A stretch of DNA of 35,256 bases from an uncultured Rhodospirillales bacterium (GCA_903927615.1 CAIYNU010000030.1:1-35256), one strand, 5' to 3'; shown: positions 1 through 8,230, numbered from the stretch's first letter. Numbers and translations are program-made. The notes: a model not told the origin generated them from the letters alone.

Positions 1-502
1 CTAAGCAGCCATTCGTTTAAAATAAGCTGAAGCGGAATGTATAGCGTGGCATGACGGCCAATGTACACAATCAATTTAATAGCTATTTGTGCAAGGGCAC
101 TTAATCGACAGTGATATGATTTGCAGGCATTCCTGCAAATGAGTTGCTGCCGCTTCCAGCACCGCGATCCCGAAGCGGTTTCGTCGATTGTCATGACGCC
201 CCCATGGAATTAAGTTAATATCATTAAAATATATGGATATTTTGGTGAAATCAATACATATTAAATGTTATACGTGTAATAATGGTATAATAACCATCGT
301 ATAAATTGCATACATTTGTATGATAGCCGTGCGAATCCGTTGACCCGGCCTCTCGGTCCTGGGATGAGGGGGTTCGGACCAAAGCCGCAAAACCAGATGG
401 CTTGCTTGTATTGCGTAACGGGAGCAGATAACAGACGATCGATAGGTGTGATACTGGCCAGTCACGACAATGACACATTGTCGGTATCGGGCCACGCCGG
501 TC
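1..502. other. AT-rich gene-free stretch with inverted repeats
   Basis: No convincing gene is seen here. The first ~320 bases are much more AT-rich than the rest of the window and have no reading frame with the codon bias of the neighbours. They contain a perfect 9-bp inverted repeat (ATTTGCAGG/CCTGCAAAT, 119-140), a nested inverted repeat (TTATACG 268-274 with CGTATAA 298-304, enclosing ATGGT/ACCAT at 282-286 and 293-297) and CATACA/TGTATG at 309-322. Such structures fit operators, an attachment-type region or a 3' flank, but nothing identifies which. Bases 323-502 are GC-rich and end in the hairpin behind rsmA. Confidence 0.5.
465..483 (-). terminator. hairpin downstream of rsmA
   Basis: A perfect 8-bp stem, CGACAATG/CATTGTCG, with a 3-base loop lies about 20 bases behind the rsmA stop codon. 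There is no T-run, so it is either a weak or factor-assisted terminator or a 3'-end stabiliser for the lptG-surA-pdxA-rsmA transcript. Confidence 0.4.
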
Positions 503-1345
503 TCAGGCCGTTGGCGTCGGTGCCTCGCCGTCCCGGGCGGCCAGGGCCCGGGCCAAAGCTGCAAAGCCGGCCACGTCCACCTCCTCGGCGCGCAGGGTCG
601 GGGCGAGGCCGGCTTGGGCCAGGAGGTCTTCGGGGTTGCCGAGCACGCGCAGGCTGGCGCGCAGCATTTTGCGGCGCTGGCCAAAGGCGGCGGCGGTGAC
701 GCGCTCCAGGGTTGCCCAGGCGGCAGGCTCGGGCCGAAGCCGGGGGGTCAGCCGGACCACGGCCGAGTCGACCTTGGGCGGTGGCGTGAAGGCGCGGGCG
801 GGCAGGGTGAACAGGGTCTTGGTCTCGGCGCGCCAGCGGGTGATCACGGTCAGCCGGCCGTAGCTCTTGCTGCCCGGGGCGGCGGTCAGGCGCTCGGCGA
901 CTTCCTTCTGGAACATCAGGGTCAGGCTTTCGAAGCGGTCGAGCTGGCGCAGCCAGCCCAACAGCAACGGCGTCGCGATGTTGTAGGGCAGATTGGCGAC
1001 GATGGCCCGGGGGGCATCGGCCAGGGCCACAAGGTCGACGGCCAGGGCATCGCCGGCCACCACCCGCAACCGGCCCGCGGCGGCTTCTTCCAACTCGGCG
1101 AGCGCCGCCACGCACCGCTCGTCACGCTCCACCGCCACCACGCCGCGGGCGTCGGTGTCCAGCAAGGCCCGGGTAAGCCCGCCCGGTCCCGGGCCGACCT
1201 CGATCACCATGACCCCGGCCAGGTCACCGGCGGCGCGGGCAATGCGCGCGGTCAGATTGAGGTCCAGCAGGAAGTGCTGGCCCAATCCCTTGCGCGCCGA
1301 AAGGCCGTGCCGCGCAATGATGTCCCGTAACGGTGTGCCGTTCAT
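503..1345 (-). CDS. rsmA: 16S rRNA dimethyladenosine transferase RsmA (KsgA)
   Basis: The protein has 280 residues, the usual size for the KsgA/Dim1 family. This family uses S-adenosylmethionine to dimethylate the two adjacent adenines of the 3'-terminal 16S rRNA hairpin (helix 45) during 30S maturation. Visible are the N-terminal signature KGLGQHFL (19-26), the SAM-binding glycine motif EVGPGPGGLT (49-58), the acidic ribose-binding region, the catalytic NLPYNI (118-123) and the FQKEVAERL segment, followed by the small C-terminal helical domain. The ATG at 1345 overlaps the pdxA stop by four bases (ATGA), so translation is probably coupled. An in-frame extension further upstream lies inside pdxA and was not used. 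It is the last gene of the lptG-surA-pdxA-rsmA operon. Confidence 0.95.
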   Translation of the reverse strand: MNGTPLRDIIARHGLSARKGLGQHFLLDLNLTARIARAAGDLAGVMVIEVGPGPGGLTRALLDTDARGVVAVERDERCVAALAELEEAAAGRLRVVAGDALAVDLVALADAPRAIVANLPYNIATPLLLGWLRQLDRFESLTLMFQKEVAERLTAAPGSKSYGRLTVITRWRAETKTLFTLPARAFTPPPKVDSAVVRLTPRLRPEPAAWATLERVTAAAFGQRRKMLRASLRVLGNPEDLLAQAGLAPTLRAEEVDVAGFAALARALAARDGEAPTPTA

Positions 1346-2367
1346 GAAACTGTCGCGTTCCGATGTCTGGCCAGTCGGGCGGCCGTCAGGATCGCCGTGG
1401 CCAGACTGGCTTCGCTGGCCCGCCCGGTTCCGGCAATGTCGAAGGCGGTGCCGTGGTCGGGAGAGGTGCGGATGAAGGGCAATCCCAGCGTAATGTTCAC
1501 CCCGGTGTCGAAGGCCAGCGTTTTCAGGGGGATCAGGGCCTGGTCGTGCAGCATGCACAGCACGGCGTCATAGCCGGTGCGGGCCGCGGCATGGAACAAA
1601 GTATCGGCGGCGTGGGGACCGCTGGCGTCAATGCCCTCGGCGCACAGCCGCGCGATGGCCGGCGCAATGATCCGCGCCTCCTCGTCGCCCATGGCGCCCC
1701 CTTCTCCGGCATGGGGGTTCAGGGCGGCAATCGCCAGCCGTGGCCGGGCGATCCCGAAATCGCGAACCAGGGCGGCTGCGGTGACGCGGCCACACTGGAT
1801 GATGACGTCGGTGGACAACGCGTCCAACGCCCGACGCACCGACAGATGGCAGGTGACCGGCACCACCCGCAAGCCGCCGCCTTCCAGCATCATCACCGGG
1901 GCGGTATCGGGCGAGTGGGCGCCAACCAAAGCGCCAAGGTACTCGGTGTGGCCGGGATGGCGGAACCCGGCCTGATACAGGATGCCCTTGTGGATGGGAT
2001 TGGTCACGACTGCGGCGGCGGACCCGGCCATGGCCATGGCCACCGCCTGCCCGATGCTGGCCAGCACCGAACGGCCGTTGGCGGCATCGGGCCGGGCTGG
2101 CGCGACCGGCACGACCAGGGGGACCGGCAACACCGGCAATGCCGAGTCGAAGACGGCTGCCGCGGCTTGGGGGGTGGTCACCCGCCGGACCGGCACCGCC
2201 AGCCCCAAACGCGCGGCCAGCCCCTCGAGTCGCTCGGGGTCGTCCAGAACAACGAAGGGTGGCAAGCTCCAGGTGTGCCGTGCCGCCCAAGCCTTGAGGC
2301 TCAACTCACCACCGATCCCCGCCGGTTCACCCATGGTGACGGCAAGGATCGGGCTGGGGTTTGTCAC
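1342..2367 (-). CDS. pdxA: 4-hydroxythreonine-4-phosphate dehydrogenase PdxA
   Basis: The protein has 341 residues, normal for PdxA. The enzyme oxidises 4-phosphohydroxy-L-threonine with NAD+ to the aminoacetone-phosphate precursor that PdxJ turns into pyridoxine 5'-phosphate, and acts as a metal-dependent cytoplasmic dimer. Seen are the N-terminal MGEPAGIG (12-19), HPGHTEYL (137-144), and the three metal-ligand histidines in CHLSV (H174), NPHAGEGG (H219) and LHDQAL (H274). The start is GTG at 2367, overlapping the surA stop as GTGA. The ATG two bases upstream is out of frame. The family resemblance is unambiguous. The surA-pdxA-rsmA order is the standard proteobacterial arrangement, and the overlaps on both sides suggest one transcript with coupled translation. 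Confidence 0.95.
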   Translation of the reverse strand: MTNPSPILAVTMGEPAGIGGELSLKAWAARHTWSLPPFVVLDDPERLEGLAARLGLAVPVRRVTTPQAAAAVFDSALPVLPVPLVVPVAPARPDAANGRSVLASIGQAVAMAMAGSAAAVVTNPIHKGILYQAGFRHPGHTEYLGALVGAHSPDTAPVMMLEGGGLRVVPVTCHLSVRRALDALSTDVIIQCGRVTAAALVRDFGIARPRLAIAALNPHAGEGGAMGDEEARIIAPAIARLCAEGIDASGPHAADTLFHAAARTGYDAVLCMLHDQALIPLKTLAFDTGVNITLGLPFIRTSPDHGTAFDIAGTGRASEASLATAILTAARLARHRNATVS

Positions 2368-3671
2368 ATCCGAACGTCCACGTAGGCGGCGCGCTTCAGG
2401 TCGATCAGATAACGCCGTTGCAGCATGTCGAGGCGCTCGTTGATCAGGCTGACGGTGATGGCATCCCGATTGGGCAGGCTGCCGGCCGGGGCCTCACGGC
2501 TGCACACCACCACCACCACCACCTGCTTGTCGTTTCCGAACGGCGGGCTGACCTGTCCGATGGGCAGATCGACCACCAGGCGAGACAATTCGGGAGGCAT
2601 GTCGCCGGCGCGCAAGGTTCCGACGTCGCCCTTCTTGTCCTGGCCGGCGGCCCGCAACTCGGCGTCGAAGGCGGCGCAGCCCTGCACCCGGTGGCCGAAT
2701 TCGGTCGCGTGGGCGACCTGGGTCTTGCGGTCGGCCCCGGAGGTGATCGGGAACACCATCTGCTTCAGGTGGACCTGAGTTTCCCGCGGATCGCCCCCGT
2801 TGATGGTGCGTTGATCGCGCACCAGCAAAATATGGTAGCCGCCGGGGTCGCGGATCGGCGTGCTCAGTTGTCCCGGCCGCATTCCGGACAGCGCGTGGTC
2901 CAGTTCGTCGGACAATTGGCCGGGTTCGACCCAGCCGAGGTCGCCGCCATTGCCGGCCCCGGCCGCCTGTGAGAATTGCCGGGCCACGGCGGGGAACGGC
3001 GTGCCGTGACGAATCTCGTCGACCAGATGATCGGCGAACCGTTTCACCTCGTCGTCCTGAGAGGCTTGGTCGACCGCCAGGAAGATCTCGGCGGTCAGGT
3101 ATTCGGGTTTGCCGGCGTTGGCGCGCAGGCGTTCCAGAGTTCCATCGACTTCTTCTTCGCCAATCTGGATGGTGGGCCGTAGTTTGCGCTGGATCAGTTT
3201 GGTCCAGGCGATATTGGCCTTGATCTGGAACGTCAGCGCGTTGACCGGCACCCCGCGCTGGGTCAAAAAGCGGTCCAGTTCGGCGCGCGGCAGATGATTC
3301 TGCTCGGCGATGCGGGACAGCGCGGTTTCCAGTTCCTGATTGCTGGCCGAGACGCCCATGCGACCGGCTTCCTGAAGCTCAAGCTTTTCGTCGATGAGGG
3401 CGCGCAGCACCTGTGGCGCGAGCCGTTGCCGGGTTTCCGCCGAGTCCGGCAGACCCGACGTCAATTGTGCAAGCCGTAACCGTGCTTCCAGGTCCAGCAC
3501 CGAGATGGCGTCTTCGTTGACCACGGCGGCAATCCGCTCCGTCGCCCGGGGCGGTGCGTCGGACGGGGCGGGCGCCTTTCGGTCCTGGGCGAATGTCTGA
3601 GAAGTTGCGGTGAGGACGGCGAAGGCGCCTGCACCGATCAGCAGGGACCGAAGGGCCTTGGTCACGATCAT
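2364..3671 (-). CDS. surA: periplasmic peptidyl-prolyl isomerase / OMP chaperone SurA
   Basis: The protein has 435 residues. An N-terminal signal peptide (about 1-28, ending TFAQ-D) sends it to the periplasm, where SurA escorts unfolded outer-membrane proteins to the BAM complex. The SurA N-terminal helical domain (about 40-185, starting RIAAVVNEDAIS) is followed by a first parvulin domain (about 193-288, with GGDLGWVEPGQL and GGYHILLV) and a more degenerate second one (about 296-395, with GDVGTL and GQVSPP). The second domain ends in an unusual run of six valines. The gene is 145 bp from lptG; a -10-like TATACT (minus strand, 3729-3734) lies in that gap without a good -35, so a private promoter is possible. 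lptD, the usual upstream neighbour and a SurA client, is missing. Confidence 0.92.
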   Translation of the reverse strand: MIVTKALRSLLIGAGAFAVLTATSQTFAQDRKAPAPSDAPPRATERIAAVVNEDAISVLDLEARLRLAQLTSGLPDSAETRQRLAPQVLRALIDEKLELQEAGRMGVSASNQELETALSRIAEQNHLPRAELDRFLTQRGVPVNALTFQIKANIAWTKLIQRKLRPTIQIGEEEVDGTLERLRANAGKPEYLTAEIFLAVDQASQDDEVKRFADHLVDEIRHGTPFPAVARQFSQAAGAGNGGDLGWVEPGQLSDELDHALSGMRPGQLSTPIRDPGGYHILLVRDQRTINGGDPRETQVHLKQMVFPITSGADRKTQVAHATEFGHRVQGCAAFDAELRAAGQDKKGDVGTLRAGDMPPELSRLVVDLPIGQVSPPFGNDKQVVVVVVCSREAPAGSLPNRDAITVSLINERLDMLQRRYLIDLKRAAYVDVRM

Positions 3672-3816
3672 TGCCTTGTTTACTCCAAACCCGTTGCCAG
3701 CGGACGGCCAAAGGACGTCACCGCGTCAAGTATACCGATTTTGCGGGTGTAATCGAGACGTTCCCGCAGCCGTTTGCGTCAGTTTCGTCCGACCGTCCGG
3801 TTCGCCGGCTGCCCGG

Positions 3817-4911
3817 TCAGCCGTCTTCCAGGTGCAGCAACGCCGAAATACCGAGCAACAGCGTCACCGCGGCTGTGGTCCAGGCCGCCATCAGCACCGG
3901 AATGGTTTCGGAGACGCCGAGGGTGAGGACGATATCGGTGGTGATGAAGACGAAGAAGCCGGTGAGAATACCGCCCGTGACCATCATCATGGTCCCGCCG
4001 CGGCGGGTCTGGCGCAGGGAAAAGGCCGCCGCCATCAACACCATCGCGCAGTAGAGGAACGGCTGGGACAGCAGCGACTGGTAATGAAGACGATGTCGGA
4101 TCGCCGAAAACCCAGTGCTTTCCATGGTCTGGATAAAGCGGCTCAAGTCCCAGAACGAAATGGTTTCCGGCGGGGCAAAATTTTCTTCGATCCGGTCAAG
4201 CGTCAGCTCGGTCGGAATCTCCAGATATGGCATCGGTTGGGGCGGGCGATTGGGCTGGCGCAGAATGCCGTTCGGGATTTTCCAGGCACCGGGAACCAAT
4301 TGGGCTTTGGCGGCATCCAACCGGGACACGTAGCGATCGTTTTCGCCGAGCCGGTAAACCACCACCCGGTTCAGGAGGCCGGTGCCGGGAACCACCGAAT
4401 CGGCGTGGATCAGGTATTTGTCCTCGTCGGTGCCCTGCCGGACCCACAGCCCGGTGTGAGTGACGTCGAAGATGCTGCCGTGACGCTTGAGATAATAATC
4501 CTCCAGCCGATTGTACTCGGCGATCAGGCTGGCACTTAACGGGTTGATCGCCGCCACTTTGACCACCCCGATCAGGAACGCGCCCAGGATCATGGGCGTC
4601 ATGAACTGCCAGACCGAGACCCCGGCGGCCCGGGCCACCACGAGTTCATTATTGCGGGTCAGTCGCCAGAACGCGAACATTGCGCTGAACAACACCACGA
4701 ACGGAATTACCTGTTGCCCGACTTCGGGCAGTTTGAACAACGCCATGCGCATCACCAGGCCGATGGTGACATCGGGCTTGCCGGCGGCGCGGCGCAGCAG
4801 CTCTATGGTATCGATGACCAGGATCACCGCCAGCAGCATGCCAAGCAACATGACGAACCAAGTGATGAACTGGCGCCCGAAGTAACGCGACAACAGGGAA
4901 AAAGGGGACAT
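3817..4911 (-). CDS. lptG: LPS export permease LptG
   Basis: The protein has 364 residues of the LptF/LptG permease family. With LptF and the ATPase LptB2 these extract lipopolysaccharide from the inner membrane and push it into the LptC-LptA-LptD bridge. The pattern fits: RYFGRQF at the N-terminus, three N-terminal membrane helices (about 13-35, 60-85, 97-122), a periplasmic beta-jellyroll (about 135-265), and three C-terminal helices (about 275-357) with the cytoplasmic RRGGTMMM loop between them. LptG is preferred over LptF by sequence flavour and by proximity to surA. The ATG at 4911 is preceded by GAGG at good spacing; an upstream in-frame ATG at 4974 would add a non-membrane, arginine-rich leader and was rejected. 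No lptF lies upstream and no lptD downstream. Confidence 0.88.
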   Translation of the reverse strand: MSPFSLLSRYFGRQFITWFVMLLGMLLAVILVIDTIELLRRAAGKPDVTIGLVMRMALFKLPEVGQQVIPFVVLFSAMFAFWRLTRNNELVVARAAGVSVWQFMTPMILGAFLIGVVKVAAINPLSASLIAEYNRLEDYYLKRHGSIFDVTHTGLWVRQGTDEDKYLIHADSVVPGTGLLNRVVVYRLGENDRYVSRLDAAKAQLVPGAWKIPNGILRQPNRPPQPMPYLEIPTELTLDRIEENFAPPETISFWDLSRFIQTMESTGFSAIRHRLHYQSLLSQPFLYCAMVLMAAAFSLRQTRRGGTMMMVTGGILTGFFVFITTDIVLTLGVSETIPVLMAAWTTAAVTLLLGISALLHLEDG

Positions 4912-5393
4912 CGCGTTGGTACCTCGCGTATCGGTTCGGCTGGATCCGACCCGCCCGACTCCGTCGCCCGCCACCGGCGGCGCTTGGGGCCGGTGGCGTC
5001 GATAGCCATGGCGGGTTTCTTATCCCCTTTGCGCTCCCGGAACAAGGTCGGTGCAACGATCCTGCCGCAGCGCACCAACCCCGGGGTGGCGCGGGCGTCC
5101 AGGCGTCGGCTGGACGGCATTGAGGGGGCCGTGGACCGGCCGGTTTGACCCGGTTGTCCCGGTTTCCGCCCGATTATCATGCCCCTGCTGCCGGTCGAGA
5201 TTGCGACCCCGCGGGTTTTGAGTATACTCCCGGCCAGTCGCGGTTCTTCGCGGGCCGGTTCCGTGGCATATGTCGCTGCACCACCGGCGCATGTCACGCA
5301 CTCCGCGACAGGTCGCCGCAGTCCAGCTCCACGGCGTCCTGGTTCAGGGCACCTCATGTCGCGTGCAATTCGGAAGACGGAAGGCGAAAAAAG
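4912..5393. other. divergent intergenic region between lptG and the XRE-type gene
   Basis: The stretch of 482 bases separates two divergent genes. A plus-strand promoter candidate is annotated at 5201-5228. For lptG only weak minus-strand promoter matches are visible (for example a GATAAG box near 5020-5025). The open frames that cross it on both strands read as arginine/proline-rich composition artefacts. Confidence 0.4.
5201..5228 (+). promoter_or_regulatory. sigma70-type promoter candidate for the XRE-type gene
   Basis: TTGCGA (5201-5206), a 16-base spacer, then TATACT (5223-5228). This would start transcription about 160 bases before the ATG at 5394. The TTGCGN-N16/17-TATANN form recurs in front of the genes at 9464 and 9987, which supports it. 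Confidence 0.45.
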
Positions 5394-6188
5394 ATGGTGA
5401 AAGGCGTATCCGGAGCCCTGACCAGACTGGCGAAAGTCAAAAGCGCGTCGCCGCAGCGCAACGGTCCGGGTCCGAGCCAACCGTCCGGGCGTTCCCGCGC
5501 CGAGGCGAAAGATGATGATGATATTTTCTACTCGCCAGAAGACCTTGAGGCACTGAGCGCAAGCCAATACTTGAGGCGTCGCGCCGAGGCGGCGAAGGCC
5601 GAGCCGGTGCCGGCACCGGCCCCCGCACCGACTCTGGCCTCGGCACCGGCCCCCGCTCCGGCCGCGATTCGGCCGGATCCGGCACCGGTGTATGCCGACT
5701 CCGGTCAACGCCGCAGTGGTGGGGGGGGGCGCGTCGAGTCGGCCCCCTGGCGCGACGAGGACGAAGACGAGGAATCGGCTGGGGCCGCCCGGGGCGACGG
5801 TCGGGTGACCCAGCGGGTGCGCCGAATCAAGACCGCGCTTGCTGCTCGGATCGGTCGGGAGTCCGAACCGTCGCCGGTCGGCCGGGCTGATGCCCCGGCC
5901 AAAGGGCCGGGGCGCCAGCGGGCGATCGACATGGAGGACGACGGGGACGAAGAACCCGGTCACGCCGCCCGGGGCTCGTTCCGGCCCAAGCAACTGGCGC
6001 GGGCGCGACGCCGCTTGGGCATGACCCAGGCGGAGTTTGCCCGCTGCTTCGGCCTGGATACCGACGATGTGGTGCGGTGGGAAGCGGGAGGCCGGCCGTC
6101 ACGCACCGAGCGCGTGTTGCTGACCCTGATCATGCATGATCCCGAGGAGACCGCACGTCTCGTGGACGAGGCCATGCCCTTAAAGTAA
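5394..6188 (+). CDS. low-complexity protein with C-terminal XRE-type helix-turn-helix
   Basis: The protein has 264 residues. Residues 1-190 are low complexity: a basic start, an acidic DDDD segment (40-43), a proline/alanine stretch (70-98), an acidic DEDEDEE cluster (121-127) and further charged runs. The only recognisable domain is C-terminal (about 198-252). There QLARARRRLGMTQAEFARCF and the following VVRWEAG have the pattern of an XRE/Cro helix-turn-helix, so the protein probably binds DNA as a transcription regulator. The ATG at 5394 is preceded by GGAAGGCG at suitable spacing; the in-frame extension to 5145 carries no comparable site. It diverges from lptG and converges on a DUF2231 gene. 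A role in regulating the lpt operon is possible from position only. Target and family name are unknown. Confidence 0.75.
   Translation: MVKGVSGALTRLAKVKSASPQRNGPGPSQPSGRSRAEAKDDDDIFYSPEDLEALSASQYLRRRAEAAKAEPVPAPAPAPTLASAPAPAPAAIRPDPAPVYADSGQRRSGGGGRVESAPWRDEDEDEESAGAARGDGRVTQRVRRIKTALAARIGRESEPSPVGRADAPAKGPGRQRAIDMEDDGDEEPGHAARGSFRPKQLARARRRLGMTQAEFARCFGLDTDDVVRWEAGGRPSRTERVLLTLIMHDPEETARLVDEAMPLK
5611..5656 (+). repeat. 30-bp-period direct repeat coding for a Pro/Ala linker
   Basis: The 16-mer CGGCACCGGCCCCCGC occurs at 5611-5626 and again at 5641-5656, thirty bases (ten codons) apart. It encodes the alternating Ala-Pro linker of the XRE-type protein, so the linker appears to have grown by an in-frame duplication. 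Confidence 0.6.
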
Positions 6189-6210
6189 CGACGGTCGTTG
6201 ACGAGACGGC

Positions 6211-6235
6211 GTTCCAGGGGCAAGACCCCTGGAAC
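6211..6235. terminator. hairpin between convergent genes
   Basis: A perfect 10-bp stem GTTCCAGGGG/CCCCTGGAAC with a 5-base loop lies between the stop codons of the XRE-type gene (6188) and the DUF2231 gene (6245). With no T-run on either strand it would be a weak bidirectional terminator. Confidence 0.5.
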
Positions 6236-6244
6236 CGCCTGGAA

Positions 6245-6706
6245 TCAGGGTTTGACCAAGCTGACATTGACGCCGTGATCGTAGACCAGCGCGCCGCCGA
6301 AATAGGCGGTGGTGAGGAGCAGCCCGACTCCCGCCACCGTCAAGGCCGCGGCCCCGAGTCCGCGCGGACCATCAAGCACCAGACCAAAACGCGGTGCCGC
6401 GAAACGCAGGAGCGCCAGCACGGCGAAAACGCTGGCGGTGGTGACGCCGAGCCCTTCATGTTGCTCGATCAGGCTGTCAGAAAACCCTTTGTCCACAGCG
6501 ATGTCGTGGGCCAGGTAACCAAATCCGACGGCCGTGACCGCGGCGGCGGCGCCAGCCAACAACGAAAACCGCCCGACCAACGGCAGCACCCCGGCGCCGC
6601 TGAGACTGTCGCCGCGGGCGGTGACCAGGACATCAATCAACGCCGCCTGAATCAGCAGAACGATGGGAAAGTGGATGATCATCGGGTGAAGAAGCTCTAG
6701 GGGCAT
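6245..6706 (-). CDS. DUF2231-type four-helix membrane protein
   Basis: The protein has 153 residues and four predicted membrane helices (about 9-28, 43-63, 88-108, 118-138). The start LHPMIIHFPIVLL and the end GGALVYDHGVNV are the hallmarks of the DUF2231 family. The conserved histidines (H7, H12, H67, H83, H144) have been proposed as heme ligands in related proteins, but function here is not established. The ATG at 6706 has GGAG eight bases upstream. It is the last minus-strand gene of the ugpQ/NMO stretch, separated from it by 126 bp with hairpins, so it probably has its own transcript. Confidence 0.72.
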   Translation of the reverse strand: MPLELLHPMIIHFPIVLLIQAALIDVLVTARGDSLSGAGVLPLVGRFSLLAGAAAAVTAVGFGYLAHDIAVDKGFSDSLIEQHEGLGVTTASVFAVLALLRFAAPRFGLVLDGPRGLGAAALTVAGVGLLLTTAYFGGALVYDHGVNVSLVKP

Positions 6707-6774
6707 ATGATGGGCTCCGGGCCGTAAAGGGGTGAAGACCCGCCCCTTATCCGGCCTGGACCTTACCGCATCAT

Positions 6775-6805
6775 TACCCGACTGGTTTTGTCACCAATCG
6801 GGGTA
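6775..6805 (-). terminator. hairpin downstream of the nitronate monooxygenase-like gene
   Basis: The plus-strand arms TACCCGACTGGT (6775-6786) and ACCAATCGGGGTA (6793-6805) pair almost completely around a short T-rich loop, about 27 bases behind the gene's stop. A second imperfect hairpin (GGCCG...CGGCC, 6720-6756) follows. No strong T-run is present. Confidence 0.4.
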
Positions 6806-6832
6806 CGCCTTTTTCGAACCGCCGTTCCGACG

Positions 6833-8230
6833 TCAGTCCCCCGTACACAGGCGCTCCACCAATTCACGGACGGTGGGGATATGACCGTTGGCGTAGAACG
6901 GATCGCTGGCAAACTTAAACGCGTTATGACCCGCGAACATGAGCTGCTGTTCACAGTCGTCGGTGTGAGCCACCGCCTGGAGCGTTTTCTGGATACAGTA
7001 CGATCGGGCATCGGCTTTTTTACCGGTCGTCCCGTGTTCGTTCTGTGCCCAGTTCGAGAAGAGGCATGCGCTGAGGCAGCCCATGCAATTGACCTGATCC
7101 TGATGAATCTGGTCGGCGTCGTCGGGCGTGACGAAAATCAGGGTATTATCCGGGGTCTTGAGCGCGGTGGTGAAACCCTCGGCCGTCCAGGCTTGGGCAC
7201 GGATCTTGTCGGTATCGGACAGGTACACCGGCCGGCCCCGTGGTCCCACCGGGAATTCGGCGTGGTGCTCACCCACCGGCTTGCTCATGTAGGCAATTTG
7301 CCGCTCGGAGCGGGCGCGCAACTCCTGGATGAAGCCGTTATTGACCGCCGACGAATAAAAGCCGGTCGGCGAAAAACGATTCAGGAAGACATCGCCCTCT
7401 TTGAGGGTCAGCAACTTGCGCTTCCAGGACTCCAGCACCGGGCTTTCCTGGGTCAGCAACGGGCGGCTGCCGAACTGGAACGCCACCGGGCCAAGCTCCG
7501 GGTTGTCAATCCATTCGGCCCAGTCGCGCAGATACCAGACGCCGCCGGCCATGATGATCGGAGTGGTGTGCAGGCCAAAGCTATTCAGCATGGCGCGCAA
7601 CGCCTTGACCCGCGGCATCGGGTTTTCCGGCTGGTTTGGGTCCTCGCTGTTGGACAGGCCGTTGTGGCCGCCGGCCAGCCACGGGTCCTCGTAGACCACA
7701 CCACCAAGATTGGTGTGGAATTTACTGAAGGCCCGCAGCCACAGCGCGCGGAATGCCCGCGCCGATGACACAATGGGGTAGTAATGGCAGCCGTAGCGGG
7801 CGGTAATCTCGGCAACCCGGTAGGGCATGCCGGCACCGCAGGTTACGCCGTGGATCAGTCCCTTGGCGCCCTCCAGGATACCGTGCAGGATGTGTTCACA
7901 TCCGCCCATTTCCCACAGGACGTTCATATGGATGCGACCCTGGCCGTTGGATTGCTCGTGGGCAATCCGCGCCTGATGAATGCCGCCCCGAATGGAATGG
8001 GCGATCAACTCTTCGTGGCGCTCGCGGCGGGTCTTGCCATAGTAGCGTTGGGCGATCAGCCGACCCTGGTCGTCGTAACTGTCGGCATTCACTCCAGAAA
8101 AGGTACCGACCGCGCCCGCGGCGGCCCAAGCCCCGGAGCTTTCGCCGTTCGACACCGAAATCCCCTTGCCGCCTTCGACCAGCGGCAGCACCTCCCGACC
8201 GGAAATCAGCAACGGCCTCAGCGCCTTCAA
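6833..8230 (-). CDS. nitronate monooxygenase-like FMN oxidoreductase with C-terminal Cys cluster
   Basis: The protein has 465 residues and resembles the NAD(P)H-dependent flavin oxidoreductase / nitronate monooxygenase (2-nitropropane dioxygenase) TIM-barrel group. It carries the glycine-rich start GGKGISVSNG (20-29), WAAAGAVGTFSG (35-46) and IIMAGGVW (225-232) where the FMN phosphate is usually held. It is longer than the classic ~320-350-residue enzymes. The C-terminal part contains C382-x2-C385-x3-C389 followed by C412 and C426, recalling the Fe-S motif of 2,4-dienoyl-CoA-reductase-type flavoenzymes. True substrate unknown. The start is TTG at 8230, backed by GGGAGGG at close spacing and by the family-like MKALRPLLISGREVLP beginning; the only nearby ATG is out of frame. 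It lies downstream of ugpQ on the same strand. Confidence 0.78.
   Translation of the reverse strand: MKALRPLLISGREVLPLVEGGKGISVSNGESSGAWAAAGAVGTFSGVNADSYDDQGRLIAQRYYGKTRRERHEELIAHSIRGGIHQARIAHEQSNGQGRIHMNVLWEMGGCEHILHGILEGAKGLIHGVTCGAGMPYRVAEITARYGCHYYPIVSSARAFRALWLRAFSKFHTNLGGVVYEDPWLAGGHNGLSNSEDPNQPENPMPRVKALRAMLNSFGLHTTPIIMAGGVWYLRDWAEWIDNPELGPVAFQFGSRPLLTQESPVLESWKRKLLTLKEGDVFLNRFSPTGFYSSAVNNGFIQELRARSERQIAYMSKPVGEHHAEFPVGPRGRPVYLSDTDKIRAQAWTAEGFTTALKTPDNTLIFVTPDDADQIHQDQVNCMGCLSACLFSNWAQNEHGTTGKKADARSYCIQKTLQAVAHTDDCEQQLMFAGHNAFKFASDPFYANGHIPTVRELVERLCTGD

Noticed and set aside
2507-2524. A run of CACCAC triplets that reads as poly-His on the plus strand.
   Set aside because: It is the complement of the six-valine run of SurA, which is the real coding strand.
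4824-5020. A minus-strand frame (MAIDATGPKRRRW...) starting behind an AGGGG in the lptG upstream region.
   Set aside because: It runs into lptG in another frame and is Arg/Pro-rich; the apparent ribosome-binding site is likely chance.
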